DNA from: Xylocopa sonorina
Lineage: Eukaryota; Arthropoda; Insecta; Hymenoptera; Apidae
Length of the DNA stretch: 64,000 bases
Reading direction: 5' to 3'
Assembly: GCF_050948175.1 (NCBI RefSeq)
Contig: NC_135199.1
Location: 12,404,501-12,468,500, forward strand
The notes under the pieces are model-generated. The model was given only the letters and a program-made list of their open reading frames with translations. It was not told the origin of the DNA and ran no database searches. A program made the translations under genes and the position numbers. Within the stretch, counting starts at the first letter, position 1; each line of letters begins with the position of its first letter. Below are positions 24,901 through 37,700 of the stretch, one piece after another.

Positions 24901-27400
24901 CTCCTCACGTAATATCGAACAGCTTACGCGAAGAAGCATCTTTACCACGGAGTGATTAACTGGAATCGAAGACTCGAATTCTATCAAAAATGGTTGACAG
25001 CGTTTGAAAGATTTACGATTACAATCAGTCCGTTTTAATAGTCCCCAGATAGTTTATTATACGATATATCCTACCGTCGCTTACTTTAAGTCGAAGTTTA
25101 AGAGCTCGCGACCACTGGTTGGGAAACTTCAGCTCGAATTAGATGCGTTCGGATTTTACTGCGTCGAGATTCAACGTCGGGAGCGATCGAGGATCGCTCG
25201 AGTGAGATTCATGGAGCGTCGCGTACAACGCGCGCCTCGTCTATAATAAATTCTCTCGCAAAGGTCGTCGACAGAAAAACAAACCACCCCCCTCGGCTAG
25301 TAGCTCTCGATCCGTGTACCTCTTGTCTCTTCCGAGCACGTTCGTCGCGTTCTACCGCTGCTTTTAAAGACAGAAAGTGCGAATTCGTGGGCGTGCATTC
25401 TCCCTGCCTAAAAAAAAGCCAGGATACGTAACGAGACTGCAAATGAGACCCATAGCTCGCGTCGCGTACCTACGGAACGGCCAGTTGATGCTGGACGCGG
25501 AATAATAAATTCTTTTTCGTTCGCCACCTTTTCGACCATACTTTGGTACCTCTGCTTGTAATTATTCCACGAGGGACTGTTACGAAAAGTTCATCGATAC
25601 CTAGAAGACCGTAAAACGAACCGAACACCGTTCCAACAAATTGCCACGGCGAACGAAGGTGTCCCTCCGTCCGTATAAATAGGTATACGAGGGTACAGGA
25701 CGATTCGCGCGAATTTCGTATTCCCTAGATGGAGCCAGTCGCAATTTCTGTTAGCACGGCCAAACAAGTTCGCGGTTTTATCTGAGCACACACGCACGGT
25801 CGAATCGCTATTTATATGCCAGGATAACGCCATCCGCGAGGGCAAGAAGTAACGCACCCATAAATTAACCGCGGACGTACTATCTCGTTCGACGGAGTAA
25901 TCAGAGAACGTTAATTAGCGATCCTGGCCCCGTATGATACGTATCGAGGTAACAATGCAAATCTTGTTCCTCGGCTGGCTAACTCTATCCCAGGCTCTGC
26001 GGTCCCCTTTTTATTTTAACGCGCTTCCTTCTAAAACGCGATAGAGCGAACAGTTGGATCGGCGAATGGATTCGAGCGTTGCAGGAATAATGCGACTGAG
26101 AGTGTATACTTTTTTAAAACGAAGAGAATTTCTCTCCAAAAAGTGTCTTCGATATTTCCCCCTACGGTGCGTGTATTTTTAGTCAGACGACTCGTAGACA
26201 GCCCCAATGGCTATTAGGGTAATTGCATTCAGGTTCCGGGAGACCGAAAGGGAAGAACGGTCGACGAGCAGCGCGGTAAAGGTGGTCGGAACTGTATAAT
26301 AACGGGTTGAATTAGGGGTAAGCTATGCGGGCCATTCCGTGTCGAAGGAATTCTTTCCACCGCGAGGGTAGCGCGCAGTTTCTTTTTAACAAGAAATTGC
26401 CCTCACCCACATGAGCCTCCAGACCCGACCCCGCTGGAAACCAGACGCAAACTTCATTTCCTCTAACGTTTCGAACAGTGCTTACTCTTCTACGATGGTT
26501 CACTCGAGATACGAAGGAAACGAAAAGGAGTAGCCAATTAAACATTTATTCCAAATGCCTGCGTCGCTTCTAGATTTTCAAATCGCTCGATTAAATTTAC
26601 ATATACTGGAAAATGGTAAGGTTCTCGCGAAACGAGGAGCGTCGCTTTAATATTTCTTAATTGATTGGAATCGCCGGTATCTCGCGCGTAATGTTCCCCG
26701 ACGTGTTTGTTCAAGAATCGACGCGCGCCGTAAATAACGCCGGATATTTTTGAACCGATCAATTCAAGACGTTTGTCTTCTACTTTATTACCCATAAATA
26801 TTCACGGAATTTTCAAGGAACGCTAAATATGAAGTTGTACACGCGCAACTTTCTACCTAGGAGATATTTTAATCCCAACGGATTACCTGTTAAAGCATCG
26901 GAAAAATACCCGCGCCGACCTCGCCTCGGGAATCGTAATAATCGAAACGCTCGTCGACGTTCACCGAGAATGGAACCCGGAGCTGGTTACCATACCCGTG
27001 GATGTTACAACTTCGATCCATCGTGGAAAAAAAAAAAAGTACGCGTCTCTGGTGAGACGCGTAACCAGAGGAGGATGTTTCCCGTCCTCGTCCCACGCGA
27101 GGGACGACCGAATCTGCCCTCGACGCTCTCTCCCCCTGTTACGCAACGTGGCTCGTCGAATAATTTCGTCGGAGGCGAACACGGCCGGAATAAAGAAGAG
27201 TCGGTCCTCGCTCGAGCGACGAGGCAACAAGAATCTCAGCCTGGTTTAATTAACGAGCAAGAGAAATCCGGTCGATCGCGAGGGGCGAGTGTAACAGCGC
27301 GGGGGTTGGGGGATGAACGTAGCAACAAAGTTAGATACATGTGCTGCGGGGCGTTCCATCGGTGGACAAGTTTATGCATCTAGTACGGGGTCGTTAAACT
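24901..27400. other. Mixed-composition non-coding DNA
   Basis: A moderately A+T-rich stretch at 24960-25150 and another near 26540-26840 alternate with GC-rich DNA. The 184-codon frame 26829-27383 (+) includes an A-rich run near 27026 and has overlapping frames on both strands; no domain recognised. Confidence 0.5.
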
Positions 27401-27535
27401 CGAAGCAAGCACGCGTTCGACTTAAAATCGCGAGCCTGGCCCAGACGCGTGCACAGCGCGGGGCGCAACTGCATGTACGCGCTTAAGTCAGCGCGTTACG
27501 GAGCTGCGGTGAAAGCGATCCTATTTCGAGCGGTT

Positions 27536-27543
27536 TATAAATA
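27536..27543 (+). promoter_or_regulatory. TATA-box-like TATAAATA
   Basis: Perfect TATAAATA flanked by GC-rich sequence, the classic arrangement of a TATA promoter. A start would fall near 27565-27570, where I see no insect initiator. The first ATG downstream (27607) opens only a short Arg-rich frame. Chance occurrence is possible. Confidence 0.22.
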
Positions 27544-29157
27544 CCCGGATCGAACGCTAGCAGCGGGTAGGGGCGAGGGAGACAGGAGAGGGGCGGTAAA
27601 AATTCGATGAAGCGTTACGAAAGCAGGCGACGCGGCTCGAGGTGGAAGGCTGCTCCTGACGCCATGCCTCGACCGCCATGCCCTCGAATTACGGAGCGAC
27701 GCGATTCGAGCTCCGGCTGGACCACTCGGCTCTCGGATCGCGACTGATTCGTGCCGCCATCTAACCGAGGAACAGCCAAACTCGTAGCCGAGCCTCTGTC
27801 ACACGAGGCGGCGCCTCTGGCCCCTCTCGTAATCCGCGAGCGGATCGATTCGACAATCTTTTCGCTGGCGGACCACCGCGCGCGAGCACGTCCGAAAACT
27901 ACTTCTCCCTTCCATTCTCGACCCTTTCGCCCCGATATATCGCGGCAAGTTTACTGCGACTCCCGAAACGCACCACCGCCCCTGCCCGGTTGGATCGATG
28001 CAATTTTTTCCCGGGAAGCCGTTGGATATTCCGGCTTTTGGGAATCGAGGTCGGTTACGAGAGCGCGAGATTAAAGAACGGATGAAAATTTCCGTCCTGG
28101 GTGGATGGGGTTGGAATAGGAAATGGCCGGAATTTTGAATTCATACCGCGGAGGGGTTACCAAGGGTTGGGGTTTCTCATCAGAGAAGTTGCGCGAGCGA
28201 ACGTGCCGGTCCTCGAGAACTGTACGACAATGTCTGACCTAACGTCTGGGATAAGCGACGGGGTTGATAAGCGTTTCAGGGAGAAGATGTTTGAAGTCGC
28301 TACCACGTTCGTCACAAGTTTCTCGCGTCGAATAATTCTTTATTAGAGGCGTATAAATCTCGTTGGAATTATAAAATCAGAGTCGAGCAGATAAAGAGAA
28401 ACACGGATGACAGATCAACTCCAACGATGCACTCGACAAAACGTTTCGAAACGCAAAATAAAACACCTATACAATTTTAATCACGCTCGAAGGCTCGAAA
28501 CCCGTCCAATAACAATACCCTCGAACTCGATCCCACCTCGCCTCTTCCCCACTAAATCTCGCCGCAGCGTTTTCGCAAGGAGGTATGCCTGAAAGCTAGC
28601 CAAAACTCGTTACCGCGGAACGCTGGGACCAGCACTAAAAAAACTTGTGCGGCATCGATATTAATACCGCGCGGGAGTGATGCAATCTCCCGGAAAGGCG
28701 ACACCCGTGGCAACCAGCCGTCCCCAGTGTTTCCTTCGACCCCGCCGGGATAACTCCAAAGTTGGTCGATGGCTCGCTAATGGAACCGTCCTCGCGACGA
28801 AGGCGTTCGAAGTCGCGATGCGGGCATAGTTTCTCGATGAGAGAGCGGCTGGTCGCGTGTCCGAGCCGCGAGACGAGGGATTTTGGGCCTCGTGTGACAT
28901 GGAGAGCGAGGGATCGATACCAGGCTGCCTCCCCGTCGCCACCCTGGCCGCGCGGCGGCATCGTAGGGGTCGGGCAGGGGTTGTCGGGGCGCGACCGACC
29001 GGTCTCGACTGGTCGACCCGTCTCGCCGCGTCTCAACCCACTTCACCCTGATTCCCAGCTCCCCACCCTCTCTGGCTGGCCGTCGCCACCCCTTTCGTTT
29101 CGTCGCCGCCGTCACCCCGCGGGAGCTTCCCTGAAAATAGACTGGAGAGCCTGTCCA

Positions 29158-29172
29158 AAGATGGCGCCACCT
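29158..29172 (-). promoter_or_regulatory. CTCF-like / YY1-like composite motif
   Basis: On the minus strand 29172-29163 reads AGGTGGCGCC, a match to the Drosophila CTCF core. The overlapping plus-strand string AAGATGGCGCC (29158-29168) resembles a YY1 site. It lies about 110 bp before an abrupt change in base skew. Motif match is seen; occupancy and insulator role are inferred. Confidence 0.3.
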
Positions 29173-29280
29173 GCACCGGCCAGCGGACGCGTTTCAGTGG
29201 CTGATCAATAAAAAGCCCTAGACAGGGCGTAAGTGACCAGCGCGTAGGGCGCCCAGGGTGTTTCGTCACCGTGGACACGG

Positions 29281-29580
29281 GTTTTGAGGGTGACAACTAC
29301 GTTGCGTTAGGTTGCGATCGTTTTCGGGGTTTGCTGGATTGCGTGTCTACATAGAAGGTCGATATAGGGCAGATGAACGTAGTAGTCGTAAGGGATTGGT
29401 CATTTATGTATAAAGGTTTCCACGACTTTGATCTTGGGTAGAATTAGGTTATTGTTCTTGGCTGAGGAGGTTCCTGATTATGATTCATCATCGGAGAGCT
29501 AGTCGAGATTAATTGAAGTAGAGGGTTGTCTACTCGAGAGGAGATTGTTCGCTCGTATAAATCAGGGGGCATGCGTTTAA
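29281..29580 (+). other. Segment with strong G-over-C strand skew
   Basis: I counted 92 G, 39 C, 99 T and 70 A in these 300 bases, a GC skew of about 0.40 and an excess of T over A. Flanking DNA shows no such bias by eye. It holds no notable open frame. Strand-biased composition in animals often reflects transcription-coupled processes or a non-coding RNA, so a plus-strand transcript beginning near 29200-29280 is one possible reading. It could also be an old inserted element that has not equilibrated. Confidence 0.4.
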
Positions 29581-32047
29581 ACTTCATTCCTGGGAAAACA
29601 ACGAGGTGTAATTAAGCTGGTTCAAGCTGTTCTTTGAACGTCCAGTCTTGGATCGTAACGCGTGGCTTCTGAGGGGCATTAAAACGCACTTAATCACCAG
29701 TGGTGTATCGTAACGTTCGCCGTCAAATTTCTCCTCGCGCGTCGATAAATCAAAAAGTAATGGGACTAACCTACGGCGATTTCGCCTTTGGACGGAATCG
29801 AATCCAATTTCCTGCCTTTCCGTGGACCCGATCGCTTCATTCGGTCCGAGCGCAGGGGAGGAAGAGCTCGTAATCTTCTCTCCGCTCCGTTCGACGTTTA
29901 TTCGTGCGATAATAAAATCGCCAGTGTCCGAAACAGTTTAGTCATTCGCGATCTTTTTTTAAATCATGCGCGAGCATCGAGCGTTAATCGGGAGTTAAAA
30001 AATGTTACAAGACGCCCGTTCGACGGTGGGTGGAAACGCAACCGCGTAAAGGGTTTGATAATTACTTTCGAAATTGATCTGTCGCGCGTCACGAACGAAC
30101 CTTTTTATGAACTGCCTACAGCATCCTTCGCTGAAGCCCCACGATTAACCGTTTCGATACGGCGTAATAATAAACCCTGCCACGTCGCCGACTGGTTGTC
30201 CAACCGAACCGCGATGAAAGGGAATAATACGATGACGAAGGCTGTGAGGAGGAGGAGGAGGAGGAAGAAAAAAGAAGGAGGATTGAAATAGATGCGGTCG
30301 TTAAACCGGAAGATAAAAAAGGATGAACTGTTTCGGTGCTGGTGGTGATTCGAACGACGATTAACCGTTTAATTCGTTAGATCCAGTTGGCAGACTGGTG
30401 CAACAGGGGTACCCACTCGAGATCCAATTACGATCCTCGGCCCATCGAACGGAAATGTACGACGCCTGATACAAAGATCGTCGCTTTTATCCCGCCTGCC
30501 TCTCCCTCGCTCGATTATCGTACCCTCGTTTCAAATTATTCGCGAATCTCCACGTTTTTATCGTATCGAAACCGGCTACTTTAAACGTCCCGTCGCGGTG
30601 CGCTAGCGATAAGCGAATCGACACCCATCGCGGACTCCTCCTTTTTCACGGTGGACCGCGTACGATCCATTGCGAATTCTCAGCCTTGGACGCCTGAGAT
30701 GTTATCTCCGCGATCTTAAAGCGCATCGCCAGGGAACGTACCGTGGACAGATGCGATAATGAGCGATCGTTCGAAGCGTAACACGGTGACGCGCGAAACC
30801 AGAGTAGACGACGGGGCCGTGTCTTCAGATAATTCGTTTCCACGACGAAAACAAAACGCCACGCGATTCACGATTAACCCGATCGTTCTATTCTCGACGC
30901 ATCGTTGGGACCTATCCTTTAGGGCAGAGCTCGGGTGCACAGCGTTCATGATAAACCGAGGAAGAGAAGAAGATAATCCCGCGGCATTCGGGAGGGAGAA
31001 AGCGCAGCAGGACCGATGAAACAGCGGGTGGGGAAATTGGTTGAAAAGCCGGTCCGGGAGTAGGGGCGAAGTTCTGCTGGTGCAAGAGTTTCATTGGACG
31101 GAGATAGCAGACGGTTGCCGGAGTTAACTGGAATGCTGATTTTCTCCATCTTTCCCATGCGCTCCCGCGATACGATAAAATGCTCTTTCCGATAAGATGA
31201 ATCAGATAAAAACTAGTATTGTCACGGGCCCAGTTTCGTTCGTCCGAGAGAGACGAACGATTTTTTATGCATCTTCGACTAAATAAATGACCTCCTCTTG
31301 CACTGGATACTTCCAGCGAACCGATAAAGACCACGCGACGATCGACGATTCGTTTAAAAAAATATACAACTATGGTTTTCTTTTGGTTTTTTAAAGAAAG
31401 TATTAACGAACGGGAACGAAAACGAGGAGAGGAAAATATTCGTCGATTATCAATGGGCGACTCTGACCTTTTCGACGCTCGATCACGTAAGAAGAAAAAA
31501 CGGGCGATAAATTCGGGAAGAATTCCTGAGGAACCAGCCGGAGAAAGCTGTCGCGTAAATCGGTTCGCCGGGTGACGACAACGGTTTGAACGTTCTTTCG
31601 AAAACTCTCGAGAGGACCCTCTCCGCGTCTCGAAGTGCGCAGATAAGAAACAATTTCCTGCTTTCACCGATACCCCTTCGACTTCTCCGCGCTTCTGTTT
31701 TCGTGAAATCGCCCCACCGAGCGGACCTGCTCCCTTTTCCTCTCGACGCCCTCTTGGTCGCCGCATTTTCCAAGAAACGTGCTCCCTCTCGATCGTTCGG
31801 ACGTTTCGATAAGCGCTGCACCGAGATAATGTACGTTTCCGATATTCTCCGGCGACCCAGTTCGCTTATTGGACCACTTTTATACCCTCGCTGTCCCCCT
31901 GGCCACTTTTTCTTTAATTCCGATAACGAATACAGCGATGAATAACGGGGCAAAGACGGAGAAAAATTCTGGCGAAAGAGGTGGAGCGTGGAAGGTGATT
32001 GGACGGCGATAAGGGGTGGATTCCAGGGGCGACTGAAATGTCACACG

Positions 32048-32050
<3 letters not shown>
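29581..32050. other. Non-coding DNA
   Basis: The 284-codon open frame 30912-31766 (-) is the longest in the window but has a low-complexity Arg/Ser-rich product, no recognisable domain and other open frames across it on both strands. A (GGA)n tract is at 30246-30265 and a minus-strand TATA-like TATAAAAG at 31877-31884. Confidence 0.5.
30246..30265. repeat. (GGA)n tract
   Basis: About six GGA units followed by purine-only sequence to about 30285. Confidence 0.88.

Positions 32051-32084
<34 letters not shown>
32051..32084. repeat. (CT)17 microsatellite
   Basis: 34 bp of CT repeat, then CTT-rich pyrimidines. Confidence 0.95.
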
Positions 32085-32087
<3 letters not shown>

Positions 32088-34520
32088 TCTCATTCGCGCG
32101 AGAGGTAATTTCATCTCTGACCCATCCTGATGCGCGGCCTAGACAGTCGACCGATTTTCCATTTTGTTTAGTGTACAGTCGTTCCTGCGTCACTGTGGAC
32201 CGATCCAACCGTCCTGGTTCCGCGCGCGAGCTGTCTCAACGTTTTCACCTCGACGCCTCACCTTTTCCCTCTTGCGCCTGTCTATCGCAACCCCTTCCCA
32301 ACGTGGAAACGTGTCTCCCTCCTCGTCGAACGTTCCGGCCGGGCTCGCGAACGCTTTCCAACCAACGGAAGCCAGCTAGACCGCTCGCTCGGAAGTGACC
32401 CTCTCCTCGTTCCACCTTGGCCGAAAGCTGTCAGCGCGAGAAGGACGCGCGGCGGTGGCTAGCCAATCAGAGCGAGCCTGTGTTCTCCTGGCCGCCGATC
32501 AATGCGAAACTCCTCTGTACCGACGTGCACAGGGTGTATCCGTGGCTCTTTGTCGGGAGAGAGAACCCAGCCCAACCTCTTTCGCCTCGGCCAGCGGAAG
32601 CGGCGCTCCTGCAATTTCGACACGCTGCCCAATGCACCCGCCATGTCATTTCGTATTGGCGACCGGCCACGTCGTGCCGTGCAAACTTCGTTTCTCTTCC
32701 TCGCCAAATTGCGTCCCCTATTCTTTTTTTCTCTCCCTCCTCTTCTCCTCTCCTCTCTCGCGACTATGATATCGCCGTCTCGCTCGACGGTTCGTCCGAG
32801 CTCCTTCGACTCTCGACTACATCACCGCCTCCTCTCTTCCCCCCTTTTTTTTCCATCCTTTGTCGTTGACTTACGTGATAGGAACGCTGATGCGGTTCTC
32901 GTCTCGAAAACACGTTCGCCGAGGAATGCATTGCGAGCGGCGCTGAATTTTGTGAACCTCTTTCGCTCGACGGAGAACAGTCCTCTGAAAGATGCAGAGT
33001 AAATTTCCGAACGTACGAAATGTTTTTCTCTTCGAGGAAGGAACAGGTATCGATCCGAATTACATCTCGCTGAAGACGTACGAGAGTAACGATTGGTATC
33101 TTGTGTAATATGGACGCCTGGCGAATCCAACGGTGCATCCAGGGTAAATACCTCTACTTTCTTCCGTGTGGACAATTGCCGCGTTACATACTCGGCTGAG
33201 CGTCGTTTGGTGATCGTGGAATCGCTTGGCATTACCGAAGGAGTTCGTAAAACACGAGGGACCAAAGATTACAAAGGGACAATCGCGACCGTCCGTTGGT
33301 GATATTCGAAAATTCCGCAGTCCTTTAGCGTGGCCCCATCAAACTTTATTCCCGGTAATACTCAGAACGGCAGAACGTCGTTACGGAATACGCGAGCCTT
33401 CCCAGGCGACTCCGCGTCCATCCAAATTGAATATCGGTCCAAGTAGTTCATCAACGGAGGCTGACTGCGACGAACGCGAACGCACGAGGAACCGAACGAG
33501 GCTGCGGTCTCGACGGACGTTCGATTCGCTTCCTAAACAAGCGCATCTATAACGCCAACGGTTGAAACCGTATATAGTAGAACATTTTCCGCTTTCAATT
33601 TAATTAAACGGAGAGCTTCGAAACTGGCCACGCTCTATCCCTGAACTCTGGCAAATAGACCGAAACGGACACCGCGATCTCCAGACCGAGCCAGGATAAT
33701 GAAATCCTTTCGTGTTCTCCGCGCCTTCCCCTGCCACACGCCCATATTTCCCTACCCCCTCTCCTCGCTCTACCTACGATCATTACGCGAGGATATTTTT
33801 TACCCGCTGGTCCTCCGTGTTTCGTCGGGACCCAGCTTCCACCGATCCCGTCGGACGATTATTTCTATACCGTAAAGCAATTTCTGAAAAGCCATCTCGC
33901 GAAGAATATTTTCAGAGCGATGGTTCGCATAGATATACGCGATTCTCCCCGGCTCGGCTTGCAACGGAGCGATCTACATAGAAAGTCGCCGTTTCGCCAG
34001 CACCCCCCTCGGGACCAGTCTTTCGCACACGCGATCACCGTATCCCCGCCACGCCGCGCGTCTTTCAACTTCTTGACCTATCTGTTCGACGGAGATAGCC
34101 CGTTTCCTACCTCTCGATTCTTCCTCCCTCGACGAGGACGTTTCGAGAGCAGGCGAACGCCTTCGTACCGCCGGCTGATAATCAAGCCTGTTAATTCGAA
34201 TGGCTTCGCGAACCTCCTCGCTTCCCTCCCTCGTTACGTAACGCTTTTATCCTCCCCAGAACTGCGACGGTTTATTTGCATTCGCTATTCGGGAGATCGA
34301 GTCGCGTTGGGAGGTTTCGAAACTCGCAGCGAGCGTTAGCGGAGCTTCTCGTTACTATTAGCAACTTCAACATTTGCCCTACCATGGAAGGGCGGAGTAA
34401 TTGAAACTCGGGGTAGCGTCAACAAGGGAAAAGTTCTCGAACGCAGCCTCGAAATGTCCGCCATTGCAGAGAAAACAATGGATTTCGAGAAAGGGAGTAA
34501 TGACGGAAGCTTGTAACTGT
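32085..34520. other. GC-rich non-coding DNA with CCAAT-like motifs
   Basis: An AGCCAATCAGAGCG string near 32460 is a good match to a CCAAT box (NF-Y type), and ATTGG, its reverse complement, occurs near 32655. The stretch 32400-32850 is pyrimidine-rich on the plus strand. No initiator, exon or gene is recognised. Open frames near 32417-33002 overlap in three frames. Confidence 0.45.
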
Positions 34521-34681
34521 GACACTCTACTGTTTGTTTATTATAGTCTGAGGGATTTCGTTTGGAAAATCTCGTCGATGAAACTCGAGGGAAAAATTGG
34601 GTTTTGTACGTGACAGGGAGACTATGACGCCTGGATTCGAATTAACATCTACGATATTAGTTTGCGAAATTGTTGACTTAC

Positions 34682-34738
34682 CCTTTGGATGCTGGGCCGC
34701 CAGGTCCTCATCCCCAATGACGTCGCCACATTCCACAT
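34682..34738 (-). CDS. Candidate 57-bp internal exon, unknown gene
   Basis: On the minus strand an acceptor-like sequence (T-rich tract, then TATGTTTCAG) ends at 34739 and a full-consensus donor GGTAAGTC begins at 34681. The exon is 57 bp, a multiple of three. One frame, phase 1 at both ends, gives VECGDVIGDEDLAAQHPK; a second open frame beginning with the exon's ATG gives MWNVATSLGMRTWRPSIQR. The third frame has a stop. The first reading has the codon pattern (varied third positions) of real coding sequence. Phase 1-1 cassettes are common in extracellular and alternatively spliced proteins. It sits in a locally A+T-rich pocket. I do not recognise the family. The gene would run right to left with very long introns on both sides. 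This is the best exon candidate in the window. Confidence 0.35.
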
Positions 34739-34744
34739 CTGAAA

Positions 34745-37700
34745 CATATAATAACAAAAATATAATTTTCTAATTCCTAACAGAAGGATGATGTTTCTGA
34801 AAGTACATACCAACAGTTCATCGACAAGTATCAATCCCGAAAAATTGCTATTTATTTGATAAAATCGTCAGCGAGAATAGACAAACAACCGACAACGTGT
34901 TCGTAACCGCAGCGTTGCACAAGACGCGCGCCTTTTCTATAAGAATTTCACTGGATATCAACGCGAACCCTCCTCACGCTATCAGAGATCCCCACTCGGG
35001 AACAAAGTATTTGCGTTCGTGATCAAGAAGGAGCCAGCCGTCATTCGTGATCCCTGGTTTCCGTACGATTACCTGGATCGAACGAGGAAAACGTTCTTCG
35101 ACCGCCACGGACACGTGGTTATTTCTCGCGAGGTAAATATATTGTTAGGCTCCACTCGAGCCTCGTCAAAACGGACCTGCTTATAGGAAAACTGGATGCG
35201 ATATATACATATACATATACATTCATATCTCAACTCTCCTTTCTTTACTTCTCGCACACGTATCGAATGCTTCGTTAAGTATAGCTTGTCTTTGGCTGGA
35301 AACTTACGATATCCATTAGCGGCGGAAGTCGAGCGGCACTTGGTTGGCAGAGTGACAAATAAATGGCGCGATCGTCGGTCGATCGGCAGAGACGGGAATT
35401 AGGTACTGCGTAACTTGGATACGCGGGAAATCGGCGCGGGGAAAACAGACCGGGTCGAATACTAAACATCGATCGATGGCTCCGTCGACTCGATACATCG
35501 CGATATCGCATAGGCAACGAGGACCGCGGTGCGCACGCGTACGTCGGCCTGTTCATTACTCTGATTCAGCATGGCGACTTTGCCACTTTTTCCATCCCTA
35601 CCCTGCCCGACGAGTGTTACCAAACCGTGTTACACCCACCCATCCATTCAGCCGCGCCATAGACACCATGAATATTTAGTACGCGTGTCGGTTTTGTTGC
35701 ACGGACCGTCGCGACTCGCCCTTATGGTTAACCTTGGAATCCTGATTCGTCGAAGGTGACCGCGCGCGGCCACTGTCCAGGAAGAATTTCGATTTCCATC
35801 GTGAATGTTGCACGGGTGATACGCACGGGGAATACGTACGTTCGCAACGTTCGACGGAGGAAAACAACGAGACAGAGTGGACGCTTCGTTGCACGATGCC
35901 GCGGAAAGTGGAATAAAATTTTTGTTGGAATCCCGCATTTCGAGGGCCGCACGTTCGACGTCGGACGAGTTGCAACGCTGTGGAACACGATACGGAACGT
36001 GACGGTGCATTTCATAGCAGATATCTGGTCGTTATTGGGCTCGCAATTGCGCGAGTCACGATACCATGTTTTCTAGCCAGATAACAGCTGGACTATGATA
36101 AACGGCCGCGAGATCCAGTTAAATGCTAGTTTTATGAATGGCGCGGCGTAGTACTAGAACCGTACGCGCATAGATGCACGATAGTAAATCCTCTTATCTG
36201 CGGTTGCAATTACACGAGTCGTTTAATGTAAAAGCACGCGCGTCTCTCTGGTAAACAGTACCTCTCGCCAGCCGGTGTTGCATAATGGAAAATTGTACAA
36301 GCTATCTCATGTTACGCGTTGCAATGGCGAGAAGGGAACCAGTTGGATTCTCACGGGGATCGCGAGCGCAGGTAACGAACGTATCTCTTTCGCGAGGTGT
36401 CTCGTACACTTTATATTCATAAGCTGGATAAAACAGCAGCGGAGCAAACTCAGTCACAATTCGGTTGTCGATAAAAAAAAAAAGAGAGAAGGAACACCAG
36501 ACACACGCGCCCACGCCAGGAAACGGGGCATTAAGAAAACTGAGAAACGAGCAACGACCAGTGAACGCGGCAGCTCATTAAAGACGGCTATCGAGAAGGA
36601 ACACGGGTCGATCGTACCCCTCTATATACTACCCTCTCGATGCAACAAAGAAAACGAACAAGGTTGCTTAACGAGTTCATTTGGGACGTCGATAATTTTG
36701 ATTTTTTATATTTATATCGTCCCGAATTGGCACAGAGACGTAGACAGCCGGTCTGGACGAAGGGAAACAGAGCTCGAACGACGACAAACGTCCAGGCTCG
36801 ATGCGTTTCGCGTCGTTAAGTCCTCCGCGCGGCTGACTTAACGGCTAATAAGATCGTTTCGCTGGATCGCCTTTCGATCGGCTCGTTCCAAGGAATTCGC
36901 AACTTCGCGACGCGAGAGTCTTAACGAAATTTTCTGGACAATTATCACAACGAAACATCGATAAACATGTGTAACTTCCAAAAAGAGAACGAAAGATCGT
37001 ATCAGCGGGAAAAGTATCGAATCGACGCGTCCTTCTCGCAACGAGCGGTACGCGAGGCAAACTCGATACCAGGGCGAATTTATTTTCATTCGGTCGTTTC
37101 ATTCAGCTCGATATCCCGGGCGGAGGGTTGGCCTCAAGAACGGCCAGCATCGGTTTGATATGCAGGCCGACCAGCCGGCGTATTTAGCCGCGCAGACTCA
37201 ACGGAACATAGTAACACACATATATCGGCAATTCTTTTACCTCCTTCGCCGTTTCGCTTTATGCACCCCAGGAAAGTGCACGAGCCGCTTTACTGCTCGA
37301 GAAGTTTCCACCGTGCAGCCGGAGGATGGGCAAGGGTAGAGGCGAGGCGGTGAAAACCCGCCCCGTCGAACAGCCCTGCGAGCGAGCCGCGCGTACATCT
37401 GCGGAAATTTCCGTGCCCGCGGCGGAAGCGCAGCCTGGAGAACCCGTCTACGCGAATCCGGCGAATATAAAATAGATGCGAACGCGCCGACAGAGGAATG
37501 GACTGCGAGAGTTGCATATTTAAAAGGGGGATAAAAGGCTCCTAATCTCCGACGAGGGGGGCGTCTTCGCCAGGAGTAATCGGTCTTCTGTAAAATTTCT
37601 TACGATTCGCGCGTTGCCCAACTCGCGCCACGCTCCGACCAGGGAATTATTTAAGGGGCGAAGGGTTGGCGAGCGACGCGGAACGTTCGCGGAGTTTCCA

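Larger units (their letters stand above)
27401..29280. other. GC-rich non-coding DNA, possible promoter area
   Basis: CpG-dense. A TATA-like TATAAATA is at 27536-27543 and a CTCF/YY1-like motif at 29158-29172. Open frames on both strands near 28635-29296 are mutually overlapping and unrecognisable. The block ends where base composition changes abruptly at about 29280. Confidence 0.5.

Noticed and set aside
31095..31104. Ten-base match to the start of insect miR-184
   Set aside because: The match stops after ten bases and no hairpin arm is present.
30912..31766. 284-codon open frame on the minus strand, the longest in the window
   Set aside because: Low-complexity Arg/Ser-rich translation, no domain, other open frames across it on both strands, and no splice or promoter support. 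GC/CpG-rich DNA has few stop codons.
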